DNA from: CAVORB01 sp963736235
GTDB lineage: Bacteria; Pseudomonadota; Gammaproteobacteria; Chromatiales; Chromatiaceae
Assembly: GCA_963736235.1 (NCBI GenBank)
Contig: CAVTOR010000031.1
Coordinates: 1 to 64,000 of the forward strand
DNA length: 64,000 bases
Reading direction: 5' to 3'
Shown: positions 35,629 to 45,911 of the stretch, in pieces
How the letters are laid out: each line of letters begins with the position of its first letter
How positions within the stretch are numbered: position 1 is the stretch's first letter
Notes under the pieces: model-generated
What the model saw: the letters and a program-made list of their open reading frames with translations, nothing else
Databases searched by the model: none
Told to the model about the DNA's origin: nothing
Made by a program: the position numbers and the translations under genes

Positions 35629-38052
35629 CTACTTCTTCACGGAGTCGGCATAGGCCTTGAACATCTGGTTCATCAGCTCGATGTGCTGCTCGTCGTTGAG
35701 CTGGCCGGGCTGGGCGACCTTGCCCCACAGCTCCGCGTTGCTCATCTCGCGATGGCAGCCCATGCACAGGCCGGTGCGCTCCATGCCCATGCGCATCTCC
35801 TTGGTCAGCGCGCGGGACAGGGGCCAGTGGGTACCGACCGTCTGCACCTGCTGGTCGTCCTTGATGATGGTGGACCAGTCGTAGTCCAGGTCGGCGATCT
35901 TGGGGATCTGGATCTTGTACTGGCCGGGGATGACCTGGCCGTTCTTCTGGTCGATCAGATCCTCGACGATGTCCTCCGGATACCGGGTCTGGAAGACGCC
36001 GCCGGAGATGCCGTAGCCCATGGCCTTCGGGTTGTTGTGGCAGGACTCGCAGGTGCGGGCCTTGCGCTGGGCCGAGTGGGGCTGCACCGGGGCCATGTCG
36101 ATGGCGTCCGGGACCCGCTCCTGGCCGAGCTCCGCCTGCTCGTCGAGCGATTTGCCGAGCTGGTTGAGCGCCACCGTCTGACCTTCACGTCCGATGACCG
36201 TGTAGACGATCTGGCAGCCCGGCATCAGCGGGGTCACGCGGCCCTCGCCGTTGATCCCGAGCACCGGCTCCTCCCAACGCAGGTAGGAGCGCTTCTCGAA
36301 CACCTTGCCCGGGCTCTTGAACCCGTGCGTGCCCAGCGGCGACTCGGCGGTCTGTCCGTTCAGCACGTCTCCGACCATGGTCTTCTCGCTGCCGCCGGCG
36401 ATCCAGTCGGTATCCTGCAGCGGGTTGCCGTCCTTGTCCTTGCCGTAGTTGACCTGCACGTGGCAGCCGTAGCACTGGGGCACCCAGGAGGCGTGGCAGG
36501 CATAGCACTCCAGGCTCTCGTTGTGCTTGACCACCTTGGCCATGGCGACCTCGGCGTTCGGGCTCTTCCAGGCGTTGTCGTCGGCCAGCTGCTTGAGCAG
36601 CGGAACCTCGAAGTCCAGCCCGTTGGCCGAGTACATCATCACCTTCTTGCCGTCCTTGACGACGTTGCCCAGGGGGTTGCCGCGGGCGGAGAGCAGGTAG
36701 CCCTCCTTCTTGTCGTACTGGGTGGCGTAGGCCTGGGTCTCCGCGAGCAGGGCGTCGCCCAGCCCGCGCGGATCGGCGGCGATCTCTTTCGCGAACTCCT
36801 CCGAGTAGCCCATGGGCAGATCCCAGGGGAAGGCGTCCGGCGTGCCGTGGCAGTCCTGGCACTCGATCTCGACCTGGGCCAGGGTGGTGCCGAAGATGTT
36901 GCCGTCACCGTGCATGTCGATGGTGGTGTGGCAGTCCTGGCACAGCATGCCGCCCTTGGGGTTCTCCGGCCGGCTCTGGTTGTACTGATGGTGCAGGTCG
37001 TCGGAGATGAACAGATACTGCTTGGTATGCAGCTTCGGCTGGACCTCGCCCTTCTCGTTGAACGGCGAGCCGTAGGGGAACTCCATCAGGCCCTGGTAGG
37101 TGACGCCGATGCGCTTGCCGCGGTTGTGGCAGGAGTTGCAGGTCTCGACCGGGATGCCCGAGTACTCCATGTCGTCGCGCACCTTGACCTTGGCCTCGCG
37201 GGTGCCCTGGATGCGGTGCACCAGCATGTGGCCCTGCTCTTCCTTGTTGATCGTGGGATCGCCGCCCTCGTAGTAGCCCTCGTTGCCGTAGGGGATGTGG
37301 CAGGACGAACAGCCCATGCCGCGGTAATCGCCGCGCTTCTCACGGCCCTTGATGGCCACGTGGCAGCGCTGGCACTGCTGACGCTGGTAGGTGAAGCCGG
37401 CCAGCTTCGGATCCGCTTCGATCTCGTCGACGGAGGGTTGCGGGATCTGGTCGAGCTTGGTGGGCATCTGATCGGGATGGTCCTCGATCAGCTTGGCCAT
37501 GTAGGCCTTGTAGGCGTCGGTGCCAACGGTGGGCACGATGCCGTCGGTGTCTTCAACCGCATAGTTGCCCCAAGGCACCTTGTGGTTCTGGACCTCGGCC
37601 ACGCCCCAGGTGTGCAGGTTGCCCTGGATCTTGCCGGCCTCGGTGTTCATCAGGGACCGCTCCATCCGGTACGGATAGCCCTGATGACAACCCGCCTGGC
37701 CGCAGCTGTTGTCCGCGATCCAGATGCTGCCGGGATCGGGGTAGAAGGTCTTGGGTCCGGTGGCCATGGCCGCCGCTCCCACACCCGCGTGCGCCTCCTC
37801 GGCGGTCAGGCCCTGCGGGTTGCCGCCGTGGCAAACCACGCAGCCCTCCGGATCACCCTGGGGGCCGCCCAGGGCCTTGATGGCGGCCATCATCCCGCTC
37901 TCCGCCTGGCGGATGCTCTCGATGCCCTCATGGCAGCTCAGACAGCCTTTCTCCTTGGCGACCTCCGGCGTGACCTTCTCTGGTACTGCCGCCTGCGTTG
38001 TGCCGCCGAGCCCGAAGGCCAGCGTCAACGCGACGAGCGTCAACCTTCTCAT
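35629..38052 (-). CDS. Periplasmic multihaem (12-haem) cytochrome c
   Basis: 807 residues. The start at 38052 has GGGG eight bases upstream and gives a signal peptide (RRLTLVALTLAFGLGGTTQA). There are eleven CXXCH sites beginning at residues 37, 71, 227, 248, 305, 371, 398, 516, 527, 668 and 763. An additional CX4CH (CGQAGCH) begins at 117, giving twelve likely c-haems. There are no membrane helices after the leader. Spacing is irregular, with a tight pair at 516/527 and a haem-free stretch from 532 to 667 that may be a separate fold. No CX2CK catalytic haem of nitrite-reductase type is present. It is probably an electron carrier or terminal reductase in anaerobic respiration or sulfur/metal metabolism; I cannot name the family. 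Confidence 0.88.
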   Translation of the reverse strand: MRRLTLVALTLAFGLGGTTQAAVPEKVTPEVAKEKGCLSCHEGIESIRQAESGMMAAIKALGGPQGDPEGCVVCHGGNPQGLTAEEAHAGVGAAAMATGPKTFYPDPGSIWIADNSCGQAGCHQGYPYRMERSLMNTEAGKIQGNLHTWGVAEVQNHKVPWGNYAVEDTDGIVPTVGTDAYKAYMAKLIEDHPDQMPTKLDQIPQPSVDEIEADPKLAGFTYQRQQCQRCHVAIKGREKRGDYRGMGCSSCHIPYGNEGYYEGGDPTINKEEQGHMLVHRIQGTREAKVKVRDDMEYSGIPVETCNSCHNRGKRIGVTYQGLMEFPYGSPFNEKGEVQPKLHTKQYLFISDDLHHQYNQSRPENPKGGMLCQDCHTTIDMHGDGNIFGTTLAQVEIECQDCHGTPDAFPWDLPMGYSEEFAKEIAADPRGLGDALLAETQAYATQYDKKEGYLLSARGNPLGNVVKDGKKVMMYSANGLDFEVPLLKQLADDNAWKSPNAEVAMAKVVKHNESLECYACHASWVPQCYGCHVQVNYGKDKDGNPLQDTDWIAGGSEKTMVGDVLNGQTAESPLGTHGFKSPGKVFEKRSYLRWEEPVLGINGEGRVTPLMPGCQIVYTVIGREGQTVALNQLGKSLDEQAELGQERVPDAIDMAPVQPHSAQRKARTCESCHNNPKAMGYGISGGVFQTRYPEDIVEDLIDQKNGQVIPGQYKIQIPKIADLDYDWSTIIKDDQQVQTVGTHWPLSRALTKEMRMGMERTGLCMGCHREMSNAELWGKVAQPGQLNDEQHIELMNQMFKAYADSVKK

Positions 38053-38259
38053 GTGTCTACCCCTGTCTGTTGCGGGCCGAAATGCCCGATGTCGTGCTCG
38101 GCACGCGTGCCGATCCAATCAGACCGGAGCAGGTTTCGTACCACGGCGGACCGCGGTTAACCGGACACGAAATGTCAAGGGATAGGCACGGGTACTCTTG
38201 CATCGTGAGCACCCGGGAAGGCGGGATTTGGCCGAATTTCGCCAGGTTTGGCGCGTTCT

Positions 38260-38273
38260 TTGATCTGAATCAA
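38260..38273 (-). promoter_or_regulatory. Perfect FNR/Anr-type site
   Basis: TTGATCTGAATCAA matches the FNR consensus TTGAT-N4-ATCAA in all ten defined positions. It lies 208 bp upstream of the cytochrome start and is the only such site I noticed in the window. If it acts at -41.5, transcription would start near 38225 and a -10-like AAATTC lies at 38234-38239. This points to oxygen-limited induction of the cytochrome. Confidence 0.65.
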
Positions 38274-38334
38274 ACTGGCGAGCACCGTCACGGAGCCGAC
38301 GATCGGCAGTCGCCCCGGCCGTAGACGAGGCCTC

Positions 38335-38353
38335 ATTGAACGAATTGTTCAAT
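38335..38353. promoter_or_regulatory. Perfect inverted repeat, operator-like
   Basis: ATTGAAC-GAATT-GTTCAAT is a 7-bp perfect palindrome with a 5-bp spacer. A weaker relative, GAATTATTCAA, lies about 45 bp further on (38384-38394). The form is typical of TetR/AcrR-type operators. No regulator gene is next to it, so the partner is unknown. Confidence 0.4.
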
Positions 38354-38560
38354 ACTTGTCGCCGACAGGACTGGCCCGTGAAAGAATTATTCAACCATTT
38401 CCGCTTGCAGGCGAAGCACTGCCCACCGAGACTGAAGTCTCCCGCATGCCCTTCCCTGCTCCTCCATGTCACCAATCAGCGTGGCGTGCCCGAAGGAACG
38501 TCGCTACGGAAAGACTACCTGCTCGGCCGCGGGCGCGTTCTCCCTGGCGACCCCTGTCCC

Positions 38561-38635
38561 CACCTCTGACCGTATCTTCTCCTCCGAGGTCAGGCCGAGG
38601 TCGGCGAAGATGCTGAACAATGACGGGACGACAAA
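38561..38635 (-). pseudogene. Fragment of an RND permease C-terminus
   Basis: Twenty-five codons read FVVPSLFSIFADLGLTSEEK followed by IRSEV, almost identical to the C-terminus of the RND pump at 42585-45792. The DNA differs at many third positions, so it is a diverged paralogue's end rather than a recent copy. Nothing else of that gene remains here. The open frame continues to a stop at 38504. Confidence 0.7.
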
Positions 38636-38739
38636 CTGAACCGTATCGGTGCGAGGCTTGCGGTCACCGCTACCAGCTCGGTTGTCGGTCCCTTGGGGGC
38701 TGTGCTCGTGGAGTTGGTCGCCGCGGATGGCGTCCGCCT

Positions 38740-38885
38740 CGACGTCCAGCACGCCATTACTCTGATTCGGGTGCAGGTCGTGCGCGCTACGCCAGTTTGG
38801 CGAGCGCGCGCTCGCGCTTGAGCGCCTCAAGCACCACTTTCGCCTTGACGGGCGGCGAGTGGTTTCGGCGGCTTCTTCCATTCAT
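38740..38885 (-). pseudogene. IS3-family transposase OrfA remnant
   Basis: ATG at 38885 has AGGAG upstream and reads NGRSRRNHSPPVKAKVVLEA, then LKRERALAKLA. After one frame change near 38785 it continues HDLHPNQ. RRNHSPxxKAKVxLxALKxExxLxxLA...HPNQ is the N-terminus of IS3-type OrfA. Catalytic OrfB is absent. It is fused on its left side to the RND fragment, marking a recombination junction. Confidence 0.65.
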
Positions 38886-39093
38886 CTGTCGCTCCTGTTC
38901 TTCGCGGGGAGTATCTTCCCCGTCAGGCAGCAGTCCCGCTGATCCGGCGGCTCGAACCCTTGGAGCCATTTCTCAAGGGCCTTGATCCAGCCGGATATCC
39001 CGTTATAAGTTGCGGCAACCGGCGTCAGGGGATCCTGCCGGCGGCAACCGGGAAACGCAGCCGCTCCCTTCCCTTTCTTGCTCACACCGATCG

Positions 39094-41018
39094 ATGGACC
39101 CGTTTTCCCAACCACAAGATTCATCCCCGGCGGCGCTGTCGTCGACCGAAGGCGTTCGCTGGAGGGTGCCGGATCTGATCGATTTCGATTACTACATCGA
39201 CTTCCGACGAGCAGACGATGCGCGAGCGTCCAGCCGAGCGCAAACGGCTCGCGGAGCGGGACCGCAGGACTCTACCTGGAGCACATCCGGGACGCCGTGG
39301 CGGAGTTCGCACCGCCGACATGGCCCCCGGCACCGCAGCGCGGCGCTACGCCGTTGGCTGGAGCACCGGCGCCGCAACGAGGAACCCAGCGCTGCGGCCC
39401 CTGCTGCCGGGCGCCGTCGTTCGCCCGTGGTCAGCGGCTGGTGACCCTCGGGCTCGGGGTTCTCGGCTGTGTCGTCGGCGCAGGCGTCGCCTCGACCCTG
39501 CTGCAATACGACGGCCAGCATCCGGTCAACGTCTCCTGGTATCTGTTCGTGCTGGTCCTGCTGCAGATCCTGCTGGCGGCTACGACCGTCGCCGCATGGG
39601 CGCTGCGCCGATCCCGGCCGCTGCAAACGGCGATGCAGGACCTGTCGCTGCTGTCCCATCTGATCCGACCCTTGTTCTCGCGAGTCGGCGGGCTGGATTC
39701 AGCGTCAACGCCTCGCCCATCTTGCCCGCGGACGTCCGCGACCGGGCCAAGGCGAAGAACGGGCCTGCTGCAATCGCATTATGCCCTGTACGGACCGGCC
39801 TCCTATCTGCCGATTCTGATCGCGGCGCAGGTCTTCGGCATCGGTTTCAATCTCGGCGCCATTGCCACGACCGTCGCGCTGGAATGGTTCAGCGATCTGG
39901 CCTTCGGCTGGGGTTCGGCGCTGGATGTGCAGCCGCAGACCATCCACGACCTCGCCCGAGTCATCGCCCTGCCCTGGAGCTGGGCCTTCGGCGAGGGCCT
40001 CGGCTACCCGACCCTGGAGCAGGTCGCCGGGTCGCGCATCTCGCTGAAGGATGCCCTGTCGACACTGGACGCGGGCGACCTGCGGGCGTGGCGCTGGTTT
40101 CTGGTGCTGGCGGTAGTCACTTACGGCCTGCTGCCGCGGCTCGTGTTGCTGGGACTGTCCGTGCTGACCCAAGCGCGCACATTGGCCGCCCTGCCCTTCA
40201 CCCATCAACGAACCCAGGCTGCTCTACGCCCGCATGGTGACCCCGAGCCTGGAGACGCGCCGTCGCCGGAAGCGGCACGGGGCCGGAGATGCCGATCCCG
40301 CAACCGCTGAAGCCCCTGACGGCCCCCACCGCGGCGCCGAGGCCGAAGCCGCCGCCGGCACCGCAGCCGAAGGTGAAGTCGGCGACGGCCGAAAAGCCAC
40401 ATGCCGTGCCGAGGGAACTCCCCGAAAACGCAGACAAGCTACCGATCAAGCTAGCGGAATCGGCGGGCCAGGAGCCACAACCCCGGTCGGGAGTCTCGCC
40501 CGCACCCGATAAGAAACCGCCCTCGGCGCCATCCACCACCATCGCCGCCGACGCCTGTGTGCTAATGATCCATCTCGATGTGGCCGACGTCTTGGAGGAA
40601 TCGGACCAGGTCCGGCTGCAGCAGATGTTGCTGGCGCATACGGGCTGGCGGGTGGCGGCCTCGGTCACCATCGGCGGTGGAAGCGCGATGGCCGATCAGG
40701 CCATCGCATTGATCCGCAACGCGCAGTGGGAGGCCCCGCCGCCACGCATCGCGATCATCCAGGACGGCTCACAGCCGCCGATCACCGAGCACCTTCGCTT
40801 CCTGCGCGCGGTGCGCGCGCAGGCCGGAGAGCAGGCGCAGATCCTGCTCGCGCTGGTAGGCGACCCGGAGGGCGAGGACCCACTGCCGCCGTTGAGCGAT
40901 TTCGACTTCGCGGACTGGCAGCGCAAGATCGAACAGATGGCGGATCCGTATCTCAGGCTCGAGATGCTGGCCCCGCCCGCGAACGACCCCGCGCCCGACG
41001 AAGGAGGCGTCCCGTTGA
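39094..41018 (+). CDS. DUF2868 membrane protein (several frameshifts)
   Basis: Segments in all three plus frames form one protein of about 640 residues. VRWRVPDLIDFDYYID opens the protein. A membrane part has GQRLVTLGLGVLGCVVGAGV, VSWYLFVLVLLQILLAATTV, ASYLPILIAAQVFGIGFNLG and RWFLVLAVVTYGLLPRLVLL. A long Pro/Ala/Lys linker precedes a cytoplasmic domain (VADVLEESDQVRLQQMLLAH, LLALVGDPEGEDPLPPLSDF). At least four frame changes are needed. The last frame (KEASR, TGA at 41016) overlaps the TTG start of the GTPase gene. DUF2868/DUF3482 pairs are common in gammaproteobacteria; their role is unknown. Confidence 0.7.
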
Positions 41019-42456
41019 CTGGCGACATTCCCGTACTGGCCATCATGGGCCACCCCAATGCGGGCAAGTCCTCCGTCGTGGCAACCTTGACCGAGAACGA
41101 CCGCATCGACATCGACAAGCGCGCCGGCACCACGACCCGCTCCGACGAGTATCCGGTGATCATCGATGGCCGGACCATCATGAAGTTCATCGATACGCCC
41201 GGGCTTCCAGAACCCGACCGACATCCTGGAGTGGTTCCAGTCCCATCAGGACGCGATCGATCTCGCGGGCGCCTTCGTCGCCGCCCACCGCGACGACCCG
41301 CTGTTCAGCCATGACCGCGCGCTGCTGGAGCCGATCTCCCGCGGGGCGGGGATCATCCTGGTGGTCGACGGGTCCAAGCGCATCAAGGAGAAAGACCGCA
41401 CCGAGATGGAGCTGCTGCGGCTCACCGGCCGCCCGCGCATGGCCGTGCTCAACAACCTGACGACCGAACAGAAGCACATGCCGGCCTGGCAGGACGCCCT
41501 GAGCCGGACCTTCAATTCGGTGCGCGAATTCAATGCCCACCGCGCCACCTATGCGGAGAGAATCAAGCTCCTGCAAGCCCTGAAAGGCATCGATCAGCGC
41601 TGGGAGCCGCAGCTGGAGGCGACCATCGAGTCCTTCGAGCGGGACTGGGAACGGCGCATCGACCAGACCGTCACCACCATTCTTGACCCTGCTCAAGGAG
41701 GCCCTGTCGCTCAAGGTCACCCGTTCCCTCACGGTCGGCGAGATTTCGACCGACGCGGAGCGCGACGCCATCCGTTCGCGCATGTCCGAGGCGTTCCAGG
41801 ATGACTTGCGCCGGCTGGAAATCAACGCGCGGGAGCAGATCCGAGCCCATTTCCATCACAACGTCTGGAACCTGCCTCCGGAGTCCCTGCTGGAAAAGGA
41901 TCTGTTCTCCGACGACGTGGATCAATCCCTGGGCCTGAACAAGCAGCAGCTGATCCTGGCAGGCGCCGCCGGCGGCGCCGCGACCGGCGGCATCATCGAC
42001 CTCGGCGTGGGCGGAATGTCTTTCGGAACCGCCGCGCTGCTCGGCGCCGTCGCCGGGGGCGCCCTGGGCGCCTATGGAAAATCGGCGCTGGCGAAGTTCG
42101 ACATCCAAAAGAAGCTCGGCTTCGAGCGCTTCTCCATCGGACCCGTCAGCAATCCCCGGTTTCCGTTCGTCCTGCTCGACCGGTGCATCCTCTATTGCGC
42201 CCAAGCGATGAACTGGTCCCATGGCCGAAAGGCCGCGGACGAGCAAGCAGTCGATCGAGTGCCAGACAGGCAGCCAAAGAAAAAGCGCGGCTTCACCGAG
42301 GGGCTGAGTGCCGAAGAGCACCGGGCGCTGGCCGGATTCTTCTCCGCGGTCAGACGGGGGTGGGAGTCGAAAAAGGAACACCGCTGCCGTGAGATCCTGA
42401 CCCGCATCCTGCGGGACCTGTCGGAGCAGGAGATCGACCATCGCCTGGGTCTTTAG
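41015..42456 (+). CDS. DUF3482 GTPase (two to three frameshifts)
   Basis: About 480 residues. The TTG start at 41015 has GGAGG seven bases upstream. G1 is GHPNAGKSS, the switch region has RAGTTTRSDEYPV, and G3 is DTPG. After a shift near 41215 the protein continues ILEWFQSHQDAIDLAGAFVA, then IILVVDGSKRI and the G4-like VLNNLT. A second shift near 41685 leads to KEALSLKVTRSLTVGEISTD. A glycine-rich hydrophobic hairpin (AAGGAATGGIIDLGVGGMSF) suggests membrane insertion. It is translationally coupled to the DUF2868 protein and probably works with it at the inner membrane. Confidence 0.78.
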
Positions 42457-42584
42457 TCCAGTAGTGCCGGGGCACCGCTTGCCGATACCCTACCCCACGA
42501 GACGAGGAATTCTGCCCGGAGTGATCCACGGGACGACGCTGGCCTGGGCGTGAGATTGCGCTTCACCAGGTCCAGGTTAAGGTT

Positions 42585-45500
42585 TCACTGAACCTCGCGA
42601 TTATTCCCGTGGGCCGTCTCCTGGGCCGCCCCCGAAATCGGCATCCCCGCCGATTGGACCGCGGGCGCCGCGGAAGTCCCGGCGTTCACCTCGGACCGGA
42701 TCTTCTCCTCGGACGTCAGGCCAAGGTCGGCGAAAATGCTGAACAGCGACGGGACCAGGAACAGCACCAGTAGGGTGGAGGCCAGCAGCCCGAACACGAT
42801 GCTGGTGGCGAGCGGGATCAGGACCTGGGCCTGCAGGCTCCGCTCCGCCAGCAGGGGCAGCAGCCCGGCGATGGTGGTGATGGACGTCAACAACACGGCC
42901 CGGAAGCGCTCCCGGCTCGCGCGGCGGGCCGCCTCGCTCACCGACGCCCCTTCCTGTACCCGGAGCTTCAGGAACTCGACCAGCAGGATGGAGTCGTTCA
43001 CCACGATGCCGGCCAGGGAGACGAACCCCATCATGCTCGGCATGGACAGCTCCAGGCCCATGGACAGGTGCCCCCACACCACGCCGATGAAGGCGAGCGG
43101 GATGGCGGTCATTACCGCCAGGGGCTCGAGGAACGACCGGAACTGGAAGGACAGCAGCAGGAAGATGCCCAGCAACCCGAGCCCGAAGGCCCGCAGCATG
43201 GAGCCGCCGGTGGCCGCGCTCTCCTTGGCCTGGCCCTCCAGGGCAATCTCAATGTCCGGGTAGCGCTGCTGGAGGCCCGGCAGGAAGCGGGCACGGGTGT
43301 CCCGGATGATCTCGCTGGCGTTGGCGACCCGGTCGTCCAGGTCGCCCCGCACCGTGACCGTGCGCCGCCCGTCGATGCGCTGGATGCGGGCGACCCCGCG
43401 GGCCTCCTCGATGTCGGCCACGGCGCTGACCGGGATCTGGTGACCCTTGGCGGTGACGATGCGGAAGTCGTAGAGGTCGCGCAGGCTGGCGCGGTCGGCG
43501 TCCTTCAGGCGCAGGTCGATCTCGTAGGACTCGCGGCCCACCTGGATCTCGGTGGCCGTCGTGCCGTGGAAGGCGGCGCGCAGCTGGCCGGCGATGGTCG
43601 CTGCGTCGAGTCCGAGCGAGGTGGCTCCCTCCTTGAGCCGCAGCCGCACCTCGGGCTTGCCCGGGCGGAGGTCGTCGTTGAGGTCCTCCACCCCCGCGTA
43701 TCCCGCGAGCCAGCCTTGGAGCTCCACCGCTGCCGATTTGAGCCCCGCGAGGTCGTCGCCCGAGGAGCCGGATATCGATGGCGCGCCCGGCCGGACCGAT
43801 GGTGGGCTCGTTGAACGTCAGGCTGATCACGTCCGCGACCGGCCCGGTGCGCTCGCGCCAGCGGTTGAGGTAGTCGTTCATGGCGCCGCCGCGGCGCTCG
43901 GCGGTGAGCAGGTCCGCGGTCACGGTCGCGACGTGGGCACCGGCCTCGAAGGCGTCCTGGTTGGTGTTGTAGCGGACGCTGACGGCCTGGACCAGGCGCT
44001 CGCCTTCCGGCTGCACGGGGGCGAATTCCTCGTCGACCGCGCGCAATGCTGCCTTGAGGCCGTCCACCACCGCCTCGGTGCGCTCGAGCGGCGTCCCCTG
44101 GGGCAGCAGCAGGCGGGCCTCCATGACGTCGCCTTCGATGTCCGGGAAGGCGCGGAACTTGAGCACACCACCGGCGAGCATGGCCACCGTGACGATCATC
44201 AGTGCCAGGACCGCGCCAACGAACAGGTAGCGCTGGGCGATAACGGCGTCCACCGCCCGGCCGACGAGATTCTCCCTTATCCAGTCCAGACGGCGCTCGA
44301 AGCCGTCGCGAAACCGGGCGATGCGGCTCGGCCTCTGTCTGGCCATGGAATGGCCGAGGTGGTTGGGCAGGATCCAGAAGGCCTCCACCAGGCTTACCGC
44401 CAGCACCAGGATCAGAACCATGGGCAGCACGCGCAGAACCTGCCCCATGTCGCCAGCGAGGAACGCCAGTGGCCCGAACACCGCCACCGTGGTGAGGAAA
44501 GACGAGCGCACGCCCGGCAACACCTGAATCGTGCCCTCGACGGCGGCGGTCATGGCGTCCCGCCCCTGGCGCAGCTTGGTGGCGATGTTCTCGGCGATTA
44601 CGATGGCGTCGTCCATCAGCAGGCCCAGCGCGATCAGCAGAGCCACCATGCTGATCATGTTGACCGACAGCCCGAACACCGACATGAAGAAGAGCCCGCC
44701 CAGAAAGGCAACCGGCAGACCCATTGCGACCCAGAAGGCGAAGCGCAGCCGGAAGAACAGCGCCATGACCAGGAACACCAGCACCAGACCCTGGAGCCCG
44801 TTGGTCGCCAGCATCCTGAGCCGGTCCTGAACGATGGAGGAGCTGTCGCGCGTCAGCGTGAAGGACACGCCCTCGGGCGCCCGCGCCTGCTCCTCGTCGA
44901 GGAACGCACGGACCGCGGCCATCACCTTCAGCACGTCCTGCTGCTTGGTCTTCTTGACCTCCAGCACCGCCGCCCTGCGATCACCGAACTCGATGCGGTC
45001 CTCCTCCGACTCGAAGACGTCGCCAACGCTCGCCAGCTCTCCCAGCCTCACCTCCCCGCCCTGGGCGCCACCGACGACAACCAGGTCTTCCAGGTCCCGC
45101 ACGCTCCGGCGCTGATCGGTGAAACGCACCAGGATCTCGCGCTCCCGGGTCTGGATGCTGCCGGCGGGCAGGTCGACGCTCTGCCGCTCCACCGCATCCG
45201 CCAGATCGCGCATGCTTACCCCGTAGGCGAGCAGCGTCTCGCGGCTCGCCTGGATGCGGAACTGGTTGTCCGCGAAGCCGGTGACCTCCACCTGCGAGAC
45301 CTGGGGCAGGCGGCGCAGCCGGTCCCTGACGTCCTCCGCGTAGTGCTTGAGGTCCCGGTCCGCCATCGGGCCCGTAATAGCGATGGAGACCACGCGGTCG
45401 GTGCGCGCGAGCTGCTCGATGACCGGGCGCTCAGACTGCTCGGGGAAGGTGTCAACGGCCTCGATCTCGGTCTTGACGTCGTCCAGGAAGCGCGCGAAGT

Positions 45501-45792
45501 CGCCTCCTTCGGTCATCTCCGCGACCGCAACCGCGACACCCTCCCGCGACTCGCAGCGCATCTCATGGAGATCGCTGATGCCGTCCAGGGCGTCCTCGAT
45601 TGGCCGGCACAGGGCGTCTTCCACGTCCTCCGCGGAGGCGCCGGGATAGGGCGCGCTGATCTGGACCTCCTTGGCGGTGAAGTCCGGGAAGGTCTCCCGC
45701 TTGAGCGCCGGCAGGCTGGTCAGGCCGAGGACCAGGAACAGCAGCATCAGCAGGTTGGCTGCCGTCTGGTGGTAGGCGAAGAATCGGATCAC
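42585..45792 (-). CDS. RND efflux permease (one frameshift)
   Basis: About 1,070 residues across two frames that meet near 43770, in the second periplasmic (docking) loop. The layout is classic: helix 1 (NLLMLLFLVLGLTSLP), a large loop, helices 2-6 with the proton-relay LMDDAIVIAENIATKL in helix 4, a second loop, and helices 8-12 with GIVVNDSILLVEFLK. The hydrophilic tail after IFADLGLTSEEKIRSEV is Ala/Gly-rich. The GTG start is at 45792. It is encoded 119 bp downstream of its membrane-fusion partner; no TolC-like gene is present, so a general outer-membrane channel is likely used. Confidence 0.85.
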
Positions 45793-45911
45793 TGGAATGC
45801 TTGCTCTGGAATTAAGCGTCGTCTTAACGAGCTGGAAGCCCCATGCGGCGCGATACGGCCGCCCGCGGGATACGGGCTTACTCCAAGCGTGCTTTGGCGG
45901 CCCATTGCTCC

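Noticed and set aside
35524..38160. Plus-strand open frame of 878 codons opposite the cytochrome gene
   Set aside because: It is antisense to a gene with signal peptide and twelve haem motifs. Its own protein is a monotonous Val/Leu/Ala/His/Asp string without domains, an effect of high GC at third positions.
38882..39124. Minus-strand 80-codon frame before the DUF2868 gene
   Set aside because: It overlaps the start of the DUF2868 gene and the IS3 remnant, and its composition is not convincing.
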